From assembly GCA_017512745.1 (NCBI GenBank), contig JAFWEV010000046.1:1-64000 (forward strand): a stretch of 64,000 bases of DNA, read 5' to 3'. This document shows, one piece after another, positions 19,867 through 29,291 of this stretch. Position numbers and translations under genes: made by a program. This stretch comes from Oscillospiraceae bacterium (GTDB lineage: Bacteria > Bacillota > Clostridia > Oscillospirales > Ruminococcaceae). Each line of letters opens with the position of its first letter. The stretch's first letter is position 1. The notes under the pieces were generated by a model. The model had not been told where the DNA came from and searched no databases. It saw nothing but the letters and a program-made list of their open reading frames with translations.

Positions 19867-22800
19867 ATGAAAAAGAACAGATCAGCTGAAGCAAACAGGC
19901 TTAGTTGCAAAAATAAATTATTAAGGCAAGGACTCTGTGCGATTCTTGCCGTAATTTTACTGTTGGAGCCTATGTCGCTTATGACCTTTGCAGAGGACGG
20001 TACGGGTGATATATCTGACAATTCGGAATACCAATCATCGGTCGAGTTGATTGCCGATGATAATGAAGTTGTCGAAAGTCAGTTCGGTGAAGGCTCTTCT
20101 CAGGTTGAGGAAGCAGTTTCTGTTGACACTGATGTCCCCGCAGACGGGTCTGAAGACAGATCCGCCAGCGATTCCGGTAGGGGAGAATCAGCTGACGATA
20201 CGACGTCATCTCCGGTGGATGACAGTCGTGCGGCAGATGAGTCTGCGGATTTGACATCGGGTGATAAAGCAACAGATGAGTCCGCAGCTTCGACATCCGG
20301 TGATCATGTGGCAGATGAGACTACAGATTCTGGAAATGATAATGTATCTGATGTCGCAGATGAATCAACGGAACAGGGCTCAACTGAACCGGAAGAACAG
20401 ACGGACCAGGACGATCAGGACATACCTTCAACAGGTTTGATTGCCGCTGAAGATATTTGGGCTAAGGAGTTTGATGACGCCGGTGCCGCAAAGTTGACTG
20501 ATGTCGGAAAAACAGGAAAAGAATCCGGATTCGGTATCAATATTTATTATTTATTCGAAGAGAACAGTCACCTGATATATAAGCGCGATGATTTCGGAGT
20601 TAAGTATCAGATGGAGTTCCAGAGCGATAAAGATCTTGATGCAGAAGCAGTCGAGATCAGAATTCCTGCGGGATTTATCACATACGGAGAAAATGACGAT
20701 ACAGTCCCGGTGTATCCGTCCGCTGTAGGTGTCCCGGAAGCCGTGCTTGATGAGGACGGCAATTGGGTATATACCGAAACTGAAGATTCAGATTTCAATT
20801 ACTATTTTGATAATGATACAGGCGAGCTGGTGTTCATCAATTACGCTCCTATCAAGGGCGAGTCGGTCAATGCCGTTCAGGTCGTTTACAGTAATATTTT
20901 GATCGCTGAGGTCACTCCCGATATGGAGTGGTCTGTTGTTCCGGCTGCAAAAATAACGACAGACGGTACGGAAATTGAACTGCCGGCTGATGATGTCGAG
21001 CCGATCGCGGGCAAAGCCGAATTTGTTTTTGTGGACGACAGCGAGGTTCCGGCTGACGATTCAGATCCGGAGAAAGAGGCAGAGAACAAGGACACAGAGG
21101 AAGAAGCTGACGATATGCCCATGCTCAGATCCGTAAATGAGCTGAAGGCATTACCCGCAGCCAATGTGGGAGCAGTCTATGTATATGACGGATTGATGCG
21201 CGCTGCCTCCGATAGAGCCTGGAGTTATGATGTGTATTATGTGAATCAGAACGATCCGCACCACATTTATAAATATGATGACTTTAACCTCAAGTATCAG
21301 ATGGAGTTCAAGAACAGCGTTGATCTTGAACAGTTCGCGGTGCAGATAAGAATCCCGAGAAGCCTGATCGCATACGGGCACGGAGACGAAGTGCGAGACA
21401 CTGTAGCTCCGACTGCAGGAATGGACATTGCGGTTCCTGCCGGCACATATAATAAGACCACCGGTGAGTATACATATACTTCCGCACGCCGCTCATCATT
21501 CAATTACTATTATGATGAGGAGACCGATGAACTTGTCTTCTTCAACTACAGAGCGATACCTTCAGGATCTACCGATGCGTGGCAGGTTCTGTTCAAGACG
21601 TTCGATACGATGAAGATCGAAGACGGATTCCATAACGATGTTACGCCCGATGTCAAAGTCACCGTGAACGGAGAAGAGCAGACATTGGCGGATGATGAAG
21701 TCCCCCACCTTGAGCTTGACGTGGATACGCGTATCCAGATTAACTATGTTGTCAAAGAAACCGGCACTTTGACTGGTAAGAGCTACGGACCCGGTCTTTA
21801 CACGCCCAATCAGGTGAGCGCTTTTGTACCGGATCTTTCATCCGTCACTATTCCCGGAAGCACGGAAAAACTGGTGGACCATTTTTCTGATTATGTTTAT
21901 GCTTTATGGAAAGTCAGAATAAACGGTTATGCGAATCAGCCATATTCCGTCGATATGCTTGATTTTTCATCCAAGGACAATCAGGGTGTGCGATTTGGCT
22001 TTATTGTAGGTGTATCAGATTCGGATATTGACGCTACCAAAGGACTTCATGAACAAACCCAGGCTGATTCATTTGTTGTCGATGATTACTCAGAGACCAG
22101 AACGCTTAATAAAGAATTCTATGTGGTATATGCATATCCCCGCAATGAAGTGGTAGTCAATCAGACAGTATTGGATAACTTCATCCTGGTCACAATGAAC
22201 CCGTTTGACGGGAAAGACGACCCCCAGACGCGTCCTGCCGACGCACATTGGACATATGTCGATTACGAATGGCACTACGGCAGGGATATTATCGGAATAG
22301 ATAAGGGCGTTTATCAAACAAAGGATTCATCAGTCGTAGTAAAAAGAACAGACATGTCGGCATGGACTACCGCCCGCAGATTTACAGACGCGGCTGTAGA
22401 CATGCGGACCGGTTCATTTACAACTACCGGTATATGCAGAAGTTTCTCCCTGACACATGAGATCGACAATTCAAACGGAAGAATAGGGGAATATATTCCC
22501 GGCAGATATGTAAATGTCAGGACGGTCGATGATGTTGTCTATGCATATCCGCAAGACGGCGCCGATATCGGCAGCAAATACATATTGACCAAAGATGATT
22601 ATTATTTCTCGGACATTACCGTCAGAACCAGAGACAGCGCCTGGGATGTCTGGGAAGATCAATCTTCAAATTCTCTTGTTCCTGTCGCCAGCACTACAGA
22701 CGTTGACGGATGGACACTGGACAGGGGAATGGCTGTTTATGCAATGTTTGCCAAAGATGCGGACGGCAACCCAACAACAGAGGATGTATGGGAACCGGTC

Positions 22801-25800
22801 GGATATGTTGAATGGAGTCCTTCGGGAGTGCTCACATATAAATTCACAGATGCTCAGGTGGCCAGAGAGCCCTGGAGGATCGGAATAGAGCACAACACCG
22901 TAGATTATGTTACCTACAGCGATATAGACTGTGACGTAGTGATCAAGGCCAACGCACCGACATTTGAGCGGTTTGCAGATGCCGATCACATCACCCTCGA
23001 GAATCTCTCCGGTATTACCGGCGATTGGTACTGGTATGATTCAAAAATCGGAGATTTCCATACAAATGTCGATGTCGGAGACAATTATAAGGAAGAAGGG
23101 TTATTGGAGCTGACACAGAATCTGTATGGTTACATTCTGATGCGTGACAACGGTTTTGTGGAGCTGAACCCCATACTGAAGGACGCATCTGCCGAGAAGA
23201 AGGCGACAGCAAGGAATAATCAGGGTGCAGGCAGAGTAGAATTGACATACTCGATGTCCGCAGAAGAAGGATATTGGGTATATGATCTGGATGTGCTGGA
23301 TCTTCTTGAGAATTCGGATTTGCAGTCTCCTGACAGAAAAGAAGTCGTATTCTACGATCTTCTTCCTGCCGGGGTACAGTTTGATCCTTCCGTGCCCATA
23401 AGGGCTTCCAGAAAGACCGAAGATTATTCCGGTTCGAGTTCCAATCAGATCAAAGTGACTTTTGATCCCGCGACAGACATTATTGAAGACTACAACGGTA
23501 CAGGAAGAACCAGACTGGCATTCCATATCAGCTATACCGGACGCGACTCCACTTCGGTAAGGAATTCGTCAACATCCGGATATAAATGGCTGACAGGTTA
23601 TAATCTGTCCTTCGGAGCATATCTCTTATATGAGGATCTTATGCTCGCGCAGGAACAGCAGAACATAGTCGCCTACATGCCCGCAAATAACGATCAGCGC
23701 CCGATACTCGGAACCGATGAGCAGGTATCCCTTGATAACGGTGAAGTCCACTCAGGCGACGGATTCAGCGATTACTATGAGGATCTTGCCGGAAACGGAG
23801 ACATAAACCAGGACGGCCTGTACGACACCAGGAATGTCCTTTATGCTCAGTCGAGCAAACTTGAAGATATTGCCATTGCGTCACCGGCCGGCATTCAGAA
23901 ATATGTCAGAGCAAACAGCGATCCGTTTGGTGAGTACAGAAAATCCACACTTGTATTCCCGGGCGAGGAATACGAGTATAAGATCATTGTTTCCAACGCA
24001 TCCTCCAGCAAGATGCACAATGTTGTTATTTTCGATAAACTGGAGAACGCGATAGTTGACAGACAGGCTGAAGAGTCGGAAAGATTTGAGGATAAAGACT
24101 GGAAAGGAACGTTCAACGGAGTTGTTTTGAGCGATCTTATTGCCAGAGGCGCCAATCCGGTTGTCTACTACAACGCTGACAGAGACGCGACTGTTCCTGC
24201 GCACAATTCCCAGATTGATCCCAGTGAGATCCTCACTTCTGAAAACGGATGGATAAAGGCGAGCGAATGGAGCGGGACATTAGCGGATGTCAAGGCGATC
24301 GCTATTGACTGCAGAGTAAATGATTTTACAATGGAGCAGCAGGATGACATCTCCGTCAGGATAAAGATGATCGCTCCGGAAACATATGACGAAACTGCGG
24401 TCTGGGCGTACAACAATCCCGGATTCTACTCCGAGATGGTTGACACCAATACAAAGGGAACTCTCTGGGGCAGTTCCGTTAAAGTCAAAATGGTTCAGGC
24501 TGATTCGCTTGAACTGATGAAAACACTGTCTGATAATACTCCTGCCGCCGCCAAGGGCGAAGAGTTCAAATTCTTCCTTGAGTGGGACGACGGGGAAACT
24601 ACAACCGCATACAGCTATAAGGAATACAAACTGTATGAGAAAGATTCCAACGGCGAATGGAAAATAGTCAGCGGAATGCATGCCACCGACAAGGACGGTG
24701 CATTATATCTGACTGCAAGTCAGAAAGCGGTATTTGAGAAAACTGAAGCAGCGCACATTGTGGTCACAGAGGAAGAATCCCTGAGATTTACGCCTGATGA
24801 AGATTCTCTTGAAGGTACGATTGAAAACGGTATAAGAACAGTTGATGTTCTTAATGAATATCATCCGATCCTTTACTTTACAAAGCATGTAGCCGGGTAC
24901 TCATCGCCGGACGTAGAGGCTATCAATCTGCAGAGTTTCAAGATGAAGCTTGTGGATAATAACGGTACGCCTGTTGCCAATACACAGATATATGTGGTCA
25001 GACGTGCGGACCTCGGCGGCGGAGAGCCCATAGTCATTGACGCCAGCCATAAGTTATACGGCGAGATCGCCAAGGGGACACCAACATATGCCAGAACGCT
25101 CACGACCGATGCTGAGGGCGTATTTGAGATCTATCCGGAAGAGACTGTTGCAATCCCGCTTGATACAGCAGGTGTTACATACAGGGTCACAGAATTAGAA
25201 GAGTGTTATGCTGAAGACACCGAGTGGATCTGCGATGCGCCAAGTGTCGAGACAACGCTTGCCGATACCGGATCCCTTCTTCAGATAACGAACAAATACA
25301 GATGGAAGAACCTCATGATCACCAAAACGGTACAGAATGCAGGTTCACGGGATCTCAGCGATGTAGAGTTCACATTTAAAGTATATGAGGCAGATCCTTC
25401 CGATGCTAATGCGAAGGGTACATTATTAACGGACTTCGTATGGCAGGTTATTGATAACCGCAATTCTGCGTTCGACGAGAGCGGATGGAGGCAGCCTAAT
25501 GAAGATGGTTCCATCACTGCAGCATGCGCGGGAAAGGTAGTTGTTGTACGTAAATTTAAGGCCGGCACGAAGCTGGTGGTTGAAGAGATTCTTGATGGCG
25601 AGGTCGCAGAGTATTTTGCGATAGTCGAAGGTCAGGACTCTGTTCTGATACCCAAATTCGCCTCAGCCGGATATGCCGACATCGTTAATGAATTTCTTTT
25701 GAGAGACTTGCGGGTCGGAAAGTTCGTTATTACCGATGGGCAGTCAAATACCTACGGTCCGCGCTTTACATTTACTCTTGAGACTTGTCCTGCCGATGCT

Positions 25801-28800
25801 GACGACAGTCAGTTCTTACCGGCTGCGGGAGTTGGATTTACGGTTTACGGGAAGGACGAGAACGGCAATGATGTCCCCGTTTTTGAGGGTGTGACTGATG
25901 ATGACGGCTCATTTATCCTCGGCCATAACATGTACGCGCTGTTCAAGGATCTGGGAACGGAAGGGCTGAAATACAGAGTAAGGGAAACCATTGACGAGGA
26001 ATTCCCCCCGGTAGTTCCGCTTGCAGATCCCGACAACGAGGGATATACCGAATACTTATCCGGCACCCTTTCAGCCAATAATTCAGTAGAATTTATAAAC
26101 GGTGACGATTCAGTATTTGTCTTCAGGAAGAACTGGATCGGCCAGGATGAGATTTCGCAGCAGTTTATCGATGCGAATAGCAGTAATCTTAGCTGTGGGA
26201 TAAGGCTTGATTTCCACGGTGTTCCTGTCAGTGTAGTATCAGCTCAGGGTACCAATCTTTACTATCCGTCATCTCCGTATTCATATTATGACTTCACAGT
26301 TTATGAAGAAAATGCGTATGTGATATTCAAAGTGGATGATTCTGAAAACTCAGGTTATTACGATATCCCTTCGATCGATTACACGCTGGAGGAGACCAGC
26401 TATCCGTATATGTTCCAATATAGTTACAGTGGCTATTACCCGAAATCAGTGGATGCACCGTACACGTATTATAACGGACACCTGCTTATGCTCAACGGAA
26501 TGAACCATGTATCTGTTGAGGGCACAGTCGGTGAAAGACGTGAGATCATTCTTGAAAACCATCTGGAAGAAGTATCTTCCTATCTTCAGAAGAGGGTCAC
26601 CGGAAAGAGCGTTCCCGCAGGATCAAAGCTGGTATGGAGAATAGAGCAGTATAACGGAAACACCTGGGAACCGGCGTCCGGAATAGAATACAGCCTTGTA
26701 TCTAATTCGTATGCCGTATACCAGTATGAAGGTTCTCAGTATTATGACCAGCACTCTACGGACCGGGCGGGAGAACCTGTCCATCGGATGATGGGAGTTA
26801 CCGGTGAAGATGGCTTGATCAGTATCGTTAACGATGCTGAGTTCTGGCCCAGTTCTGTAACCAAAGTTACCGACCCGTTCAATTACGGAACAGATCAAAA
26901 ATATGTCGTCTGGACCGGAGCCTACTTCTATGTGTTCTTTGGTCAGAAAGTGAGTGCCGGGCCGATTGCGGATCCCAATGTGGGGGATCTTAGGGCGGTC
27001 GAGGTTGAGTCCCTGTCAGACAAAGAATGGGGAACAAGAACCGCATACATCACTTCAGGAATAGATCAGGGACTGCCTATGTCCTGGGCTTCCAGCTCAT
27101 TTGCCGGTTCAAATTCCGTAAAAGGATTTGTTAACAGCACTAACTATTCGAAACTGAAGGTATCCAAGGTCGTAGACGTACCGACTTCTCAGGTATTCAA
27201 TTTCAGACTGCAGAAGTATACGGATCCTGTCAGCGGCAGTGCTCTTGTAAACGGTGAGAATATTTCCTACAAGGTATATGATTCTGAAACCGATGAAGAG
27301 ATCTCGGAAGGCGTTACAGGTACTGACGGCGGATTTACGCTCCAGGGAGGACAGTATGCTGTCTTTGATGTGGCTCCAGGCTCAACGTGGAAAGTTACCG
27401 AATTGGATCCGCTCCCGTATTATCTGGAAAAGATAGAAGTCGGCGGTGTGGAGATACCAAACGGTGGAAATTCGGCGGATGCCGGTCAGCTGATCGATAG
27501 TGATCTCAATATGATCAGAAGGGATTTCTTCAATGGTATGGGTGAGCTGATGAGCCTGGTCGGAGCGACCCAATATTATCCGGGTTATCTGTACAGTTAT
27601 CCGCAATATCCTTCAAACAGAATCAGAAATATCTATTTCGGCAAGACATCTGACTATCCAAGTGTCGTAAGCGATACGTATGTGACTATGGACGCTTCGT
27701 ATCAGGGAAATATCAGGGGATATGCTGTGCCGAACAGTGACAATTCCGAACTGTACGATGTTTACATTCTGTCAGATGATGTCATGTTCACCAATTATGA
27801 CTGCAGTTATATGTTCGGAAGTCTGTATGGCCTTGAGGGCGTGTATTTCTCAAATGTCGACACGAGCCTTACAAAGAGGATGAACGGCATGTTCAGCTGG
27901 TGCCCGTACTTAACGACGATCAGCGGAATGTCATCCTGGGATACATCAAGTGTCACCGATATGAGCTATATGTTCCAGAACCAGAATTACAGTAATCTGA
28001 GACAGATCGATCTGGCTAACTGGGACGTATCAAATGTTAAGAACATGACCGGAATGTTTGCCGGCAACTACAACCTTGAGCAGATTGACGTCTCCGGATG
28101 GAAAACTGCAAATGTTGAGAGCATGGCCGAGATGTTCCAAAACTGTTATCGTCTGACTTCTCTCGATGTTTCGGGATGGAATACAGGCAAAGTTAAAGAT
28201 ATGAGGCAGATGTTCGCCGGATGCAGTAGCCTCCAGACGCTTGATGTCTCCGGATTTAATACAGCCAATGTTGAGAATATGAACGGCATGTTCAGCAGCT
28301 GCAGCAACCTCACCAGTCTGAACGTTTCGGGCTTCAATACTTCGAATGTCAAAGATATGGGACATATGTTCAGCGGATGCAATAGTCTTGCGACGTTGAA
28401 TGTCTCGGGATTCAAAACATCTAATGTAACCAATATGCACGGCATGTTCAACTGGTGTAACTCGTTGACCTCACTGAATCTCTCCGGCTGGAATACAGCC
28501 AGTGTTCAGGACATGGGTTCTATGTTCAGCGGGTGCTCCTCATTGACCACACTGAATCTCTCCGGCTGGACTACAACCAGTGTTCAGAACATGAACAATA
28601 TGTTCTATCAATGCTCATCGCTGACCTCGCTGAATCTCTCCGGCTGGAATACATCCAGCGTAACAGATATGGGCTATATGTTCAGCGGATGTTCCGAGTT
28701 GACTACACTGAATCTCTCCGGCTGGAGTACGGGAAATGTAACCAATATGCAGTCTATGTTCAGTGGTTGTACCAAGCTCCAGAATCCCGATATAGCCGGA

Positions 28801-29277
28801 TGGGATACATCAAAAGTAGGAAATATGTCATATATGTTCAACAACTGTGACGGTCTGACGACCTTGGATCTCTCATCCTGGAATACCGGTAATGTTACAA
28901 ACATGGCTCAGATGTTCTATGACTGTGACAATCTGACGACTGTTGATCTCTCATCCTGGACTATGAGAAGAATCCGAGATATGTCCAGCATGTTCAGAAG
29001 TTGCGATAAACTGACAACAATTGATCTAACTAATTGTAATCTTGCGAATTCAAACATTAATAATTCTGGAATCAGTTCTATGTTCAGGGAATGTCCGCAG
29101 CTGACGACCATATATTGTAACTATGACTGGACCCCCAAATTTTCCGGTACAAACAGTTGGAACAGTTCGAGTTATGTTTTCTACGGGGACAGAATGCTGA
29201 CGAACTTCGCCGGTAATCAAGTTGTTGATTACAGCCATTGTCATACCGGAACAGGCGGATACTTCACCGAGAAATGA
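19867..29277 (+). CDS. Giant secreted CnaB/DUF285 repeat surface protein (3136 residues)
   Basis: The start is ATG 19867 behind ACGAGGATA; an in-frame TTG at 19843 is unlikely. Residues 1-44 are a signal peptide (cleavage after TFA). A Ser/Asp/Glu-rich linker follows (about 45-190). Two related adhesin-like modules come next, with YKRDDFGVKYQMEF and YKYDDFNLKYQMEF cores, then a long beta-rich stretch with isopeptide-type domains, then at least six CnaB/FctA-like repeats (starting LELMKTL, LMITKTV, LRVGKFV, SYLQKRV and LKVSKVV among others). Finally 17 DUF285 repeats (MFxxC..L..L..SGWxTS) run almost to the C-terminus. The end, HTGTGGYFTEK, has no LPXTG-like signal, no membrane helix and no other known anchor. 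It is probably an adhesin held by the downstream partner. Confidence 0.88.
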   Translation: MKKNRSAEANRLSCKNKLLRQGLCAILAVILLLEPMSLMTFAEDGTGDISDNSEYQSSVELIADDNEVVESQFGEGSSQVEEAVSVDTDVPADGSEDRSASDSGRGESADDTTSSPVDDSRAADESADLTSGDKATDESAASTSGDHVADETTDSGNDNVSDVADESTEQGSTEPEEQTDQDDQDIPSTGLIAAEDIWAKEFDDAGAAKLTDVGKTGKESGFGINIYYLFEENSHLIYKRDDFGVKYQMEFQSDKDLDAEAVEIRIPAGFITYGENDDTVPVYPSAVGVPEAVLDEDGNWVYTETEDSDFNYYFDNDTGELVFINYAPIKGESVNAVQVVYSNILIAEVTPDMEWSVVPAAKITTDGTEIELPADDVEPIAGKAEFVFVDDSEVPADDSDPEKEAENKDTEEEADDMPMLRSVNELKALPAANVGAVYVYDGLMRAASDRAWSYDVYYVNQNDPHHIYKYDDFNLKYQMEFKNSVDLEQFAVQIRIPRSLIAYGHGDEVRDTVAPTAGMDIAVPAGTYNKTTGEYTYTSARRSSFNYYYDEETDELVFFNYRAIPSGSTDAWQVLFKTFDTMKIEDGFHNDVTPDVKVTVNGEEQTLADDEVPHLELDVDTRIQINYVVKETGTLTGKSYGPGLYTPNQVSAFVPDLSSVTIPGSTEKLVDHFSDYVYALWKVRINGYANQPYSVDMLDFSSKDNQGVRFGFIVGVSDSDIDATKGLHEQTQADSFVVDDYSETRTLNKEFYVVYAYPRNEVVVNQTVLDNFILVTMNPFDGKDDPQTRPADAHWTYVDYEWHYGRDIIGIDKGVYQTKDSSVVVKRTDMSAWTTARRFTDAAVDMRTGSFTTTGICRSFSLTHEIDNSNGRIGEYIPGRYVNVRTVDDVVYAYPQDGADIGSKYILTKDDYYFSDITVRTRDSAWDVWEDQSSNSLVPVASTTDVDGWTLDRGMAVYAMFAKDADGNPTTEDVWEPVGYVEWSPSGVLTYKFTDAQVAREPWRIGIEHNTVDYVTYSDIDCDVVIKANAPTFERFADADHITLENLSGITGDWYWYDSKIGDFHTNVDVGDNYKEEGLLELTQNLYGYILMRDNGFVELNPILKDASAEKKATARNNQGAGRVELTYSMSAEEGYWVYDLDVLDLLENSDLQSPDRKEVVFYDLLPAGVQFDPSVPIRASRKTEDYSGSSSNQIKVTFDPATDIIEDYNGTGRTRLAFHISYTGRDSTSVRNSSTSGYKWLTGYNLSFGAYLLYEDLMLAQEQQNIVAYMPANNDQRPILGTDEQVSLDNGEVHSGDGFSDYYEDLAGNGDINQDGLYDTRNVLYAQSSKLEDIAIASPAGIQKYVRANSDPFGEYRKSTLVFPGEEYEYKIIVSNASSSKMHNVVIFDKLENAIVDRQAEESERFEDKDWKGTFNGVVLSDLIARGANPVVYYNADRDATVPAHNSQIDPSEILTSENGWIKASEWSGTLADVKAIAIDCRVNDFTMEQQDDISVRIKMIAPETYDETAVWAYNNPGFYSEMVDTNTKGTLWGSSVKVKMVQADSLELMKTLSDNTPAAAKGEEFKFFLEWDDGETTTAYSYKEYKLYEKDSNGEWKIVSGMHATDKDGALYLTASQKAVFEKTEAAHIVVTEEESLRFTPDEDSLEGTIENGIRTVDVLNEYHPILYFTKHVAGYSSPDVEAINLQSFKMKLVDNNGTPVANTQIYVVRRADLGGGEPIVIDASHKLYGEIAKGTPTYARTLTTDAEGVFEIYPEETVAIPLDTAGVTYRVTELEECYAEDTEWICDAPSVETTLADTGSLLQITNKYRWKNLMITKTVQNAGSRDLSDVEFTFKVYEADPSDANAKGTLLTDFVWQVIDNRNSAFDESGWRQPNEDGSITAACAGKVVVVRKFKAGTKLVVEEILDGEVAEYFAIVEGQDSVLIPKFASAGYADIVNEFLLRDLRVGKFVITDGQSNTYGPRFTFTLETCPADADDSQFLPAAGVGFTVYGKDENGNDVPVFEGVTDDDGSFILGHNMYALFKDLGTEGLKYRVRETIDEEFPPVVPLADPDNEGYTEYLSGTLSANNSVEFINGDDSVFVFRKNWIGQDEISQQFIDANSSNLSCGIRLDFHGVPVSVVSAQGTNLYYPSSPYSYYDFTVYEENAYVIFKVDDSENSGYYDIPSIDYTLEETSYPYMFQYSYSGYYPKSVDAPYTYYNGHLLMLNGMNHVSVEGTVGERREIILENHLEEVSSYLQKRVTGKSVPAGSKLVWRIEQYNGNTWEPASGIEYSLVSNSYAVYQYEGSQYYDQHSTDRAGEPVHRMMGVTGEDGLISIVNDAEFWPSSVTKVTDPFNYGTDQKYVVWTGAYFYVFFGQKVSAGPIADPNVGDLRAVEVESLSDKEWGTRTAYITSGIDQGLPMSWASSSFAGSNSVKGFVNSTNYSKLKVSKVVDVPTSQVFNFRLQKYTDPVSGSALVNGENISYKVYDSETDEEISEGVTGTDGGFTLQGGQYAVFDVAPGSTWKVTELDPLPYYLEKIEVGGVEIPNGGNSADAGQLIDSDLNMIRRDFFNGMGELMSLVGATQYYPGYLYSYPQYPSNRIRNIYFGKTSDYPSVVSDTYVTMDASYQGNIRGYAVPNSDNSELYDVYILSDDVMFTNYDCSYMFGSLYGLEGVYFSNVDTSLTKRMNGMFSWCPYLTTISGMSSWDTSSVTDMSYMFQNQNYSNLRQIDLANWDVSNVKNMTGMFAGNYNLEQIDVSGWKTANVESMAEMFQNCYRLTSLDVSGWNTGKVKDMRQMFAGCSSLQTLDVSGFNTANVENMNGMFSSCSNLTSLNVSGFNTSNVKDMGHMFSGCNSLATLNVSGFKTSNVTNMHGMFNWCNSLTSLNLSGWNTASVQDMGSMFSGCSSLTTLNLSGWTTTSVQNMNNMFYQCSSLTSLNLSGWNTSSVTDMGYMFSGCSELTTLNLSGWSTGNVTNMQSMFSGCTKLQNPDIAGWDTSKVGNMSYMFNNCDGLTTLDLSSWNTGNVTNMAQMFYDCDNLTTVDLSSWTMRRIRDMSSMFRSCDKLTTIDLTNCNLANSNINNSGISSMFRECPQLTTIYCNYDWTPKFSGTNSWNSSSYVFYGDRMLTNFAGNQVVDYSHCHTGTGGYFTEK
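27811..29110 (+). repeat. DUF285 tandem repeats, 78-bp period
   Basis: Seventeen units beginning MF can be counted; in the centre the period is exactly 78 bp or 26 codons (for example ATG 28288 and 28366). Units between about 28480 and 28760 share an almost identical core, CTGAATCTCTCCGGCTGG, suggesting recent duplication. The array is coding, within the giant protein. Confidence 0.9.
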
Positions 29278-29291
29278 GGTGATATGAGACT

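Noticed and set aside
28000-29110. Regular repeats as a CRISPR array
   Set aside because: The 78-bp units are in-frame DUF285 protein repeats with no unique spacers and no cas genes.
29230-29277. A sorting signal at the end of the giant protein (HTGTGGYFTEK)
   Set aside because: The TGTGG string is the usual ending of DUF285 proteins; no membrane helix or basic tail follows.
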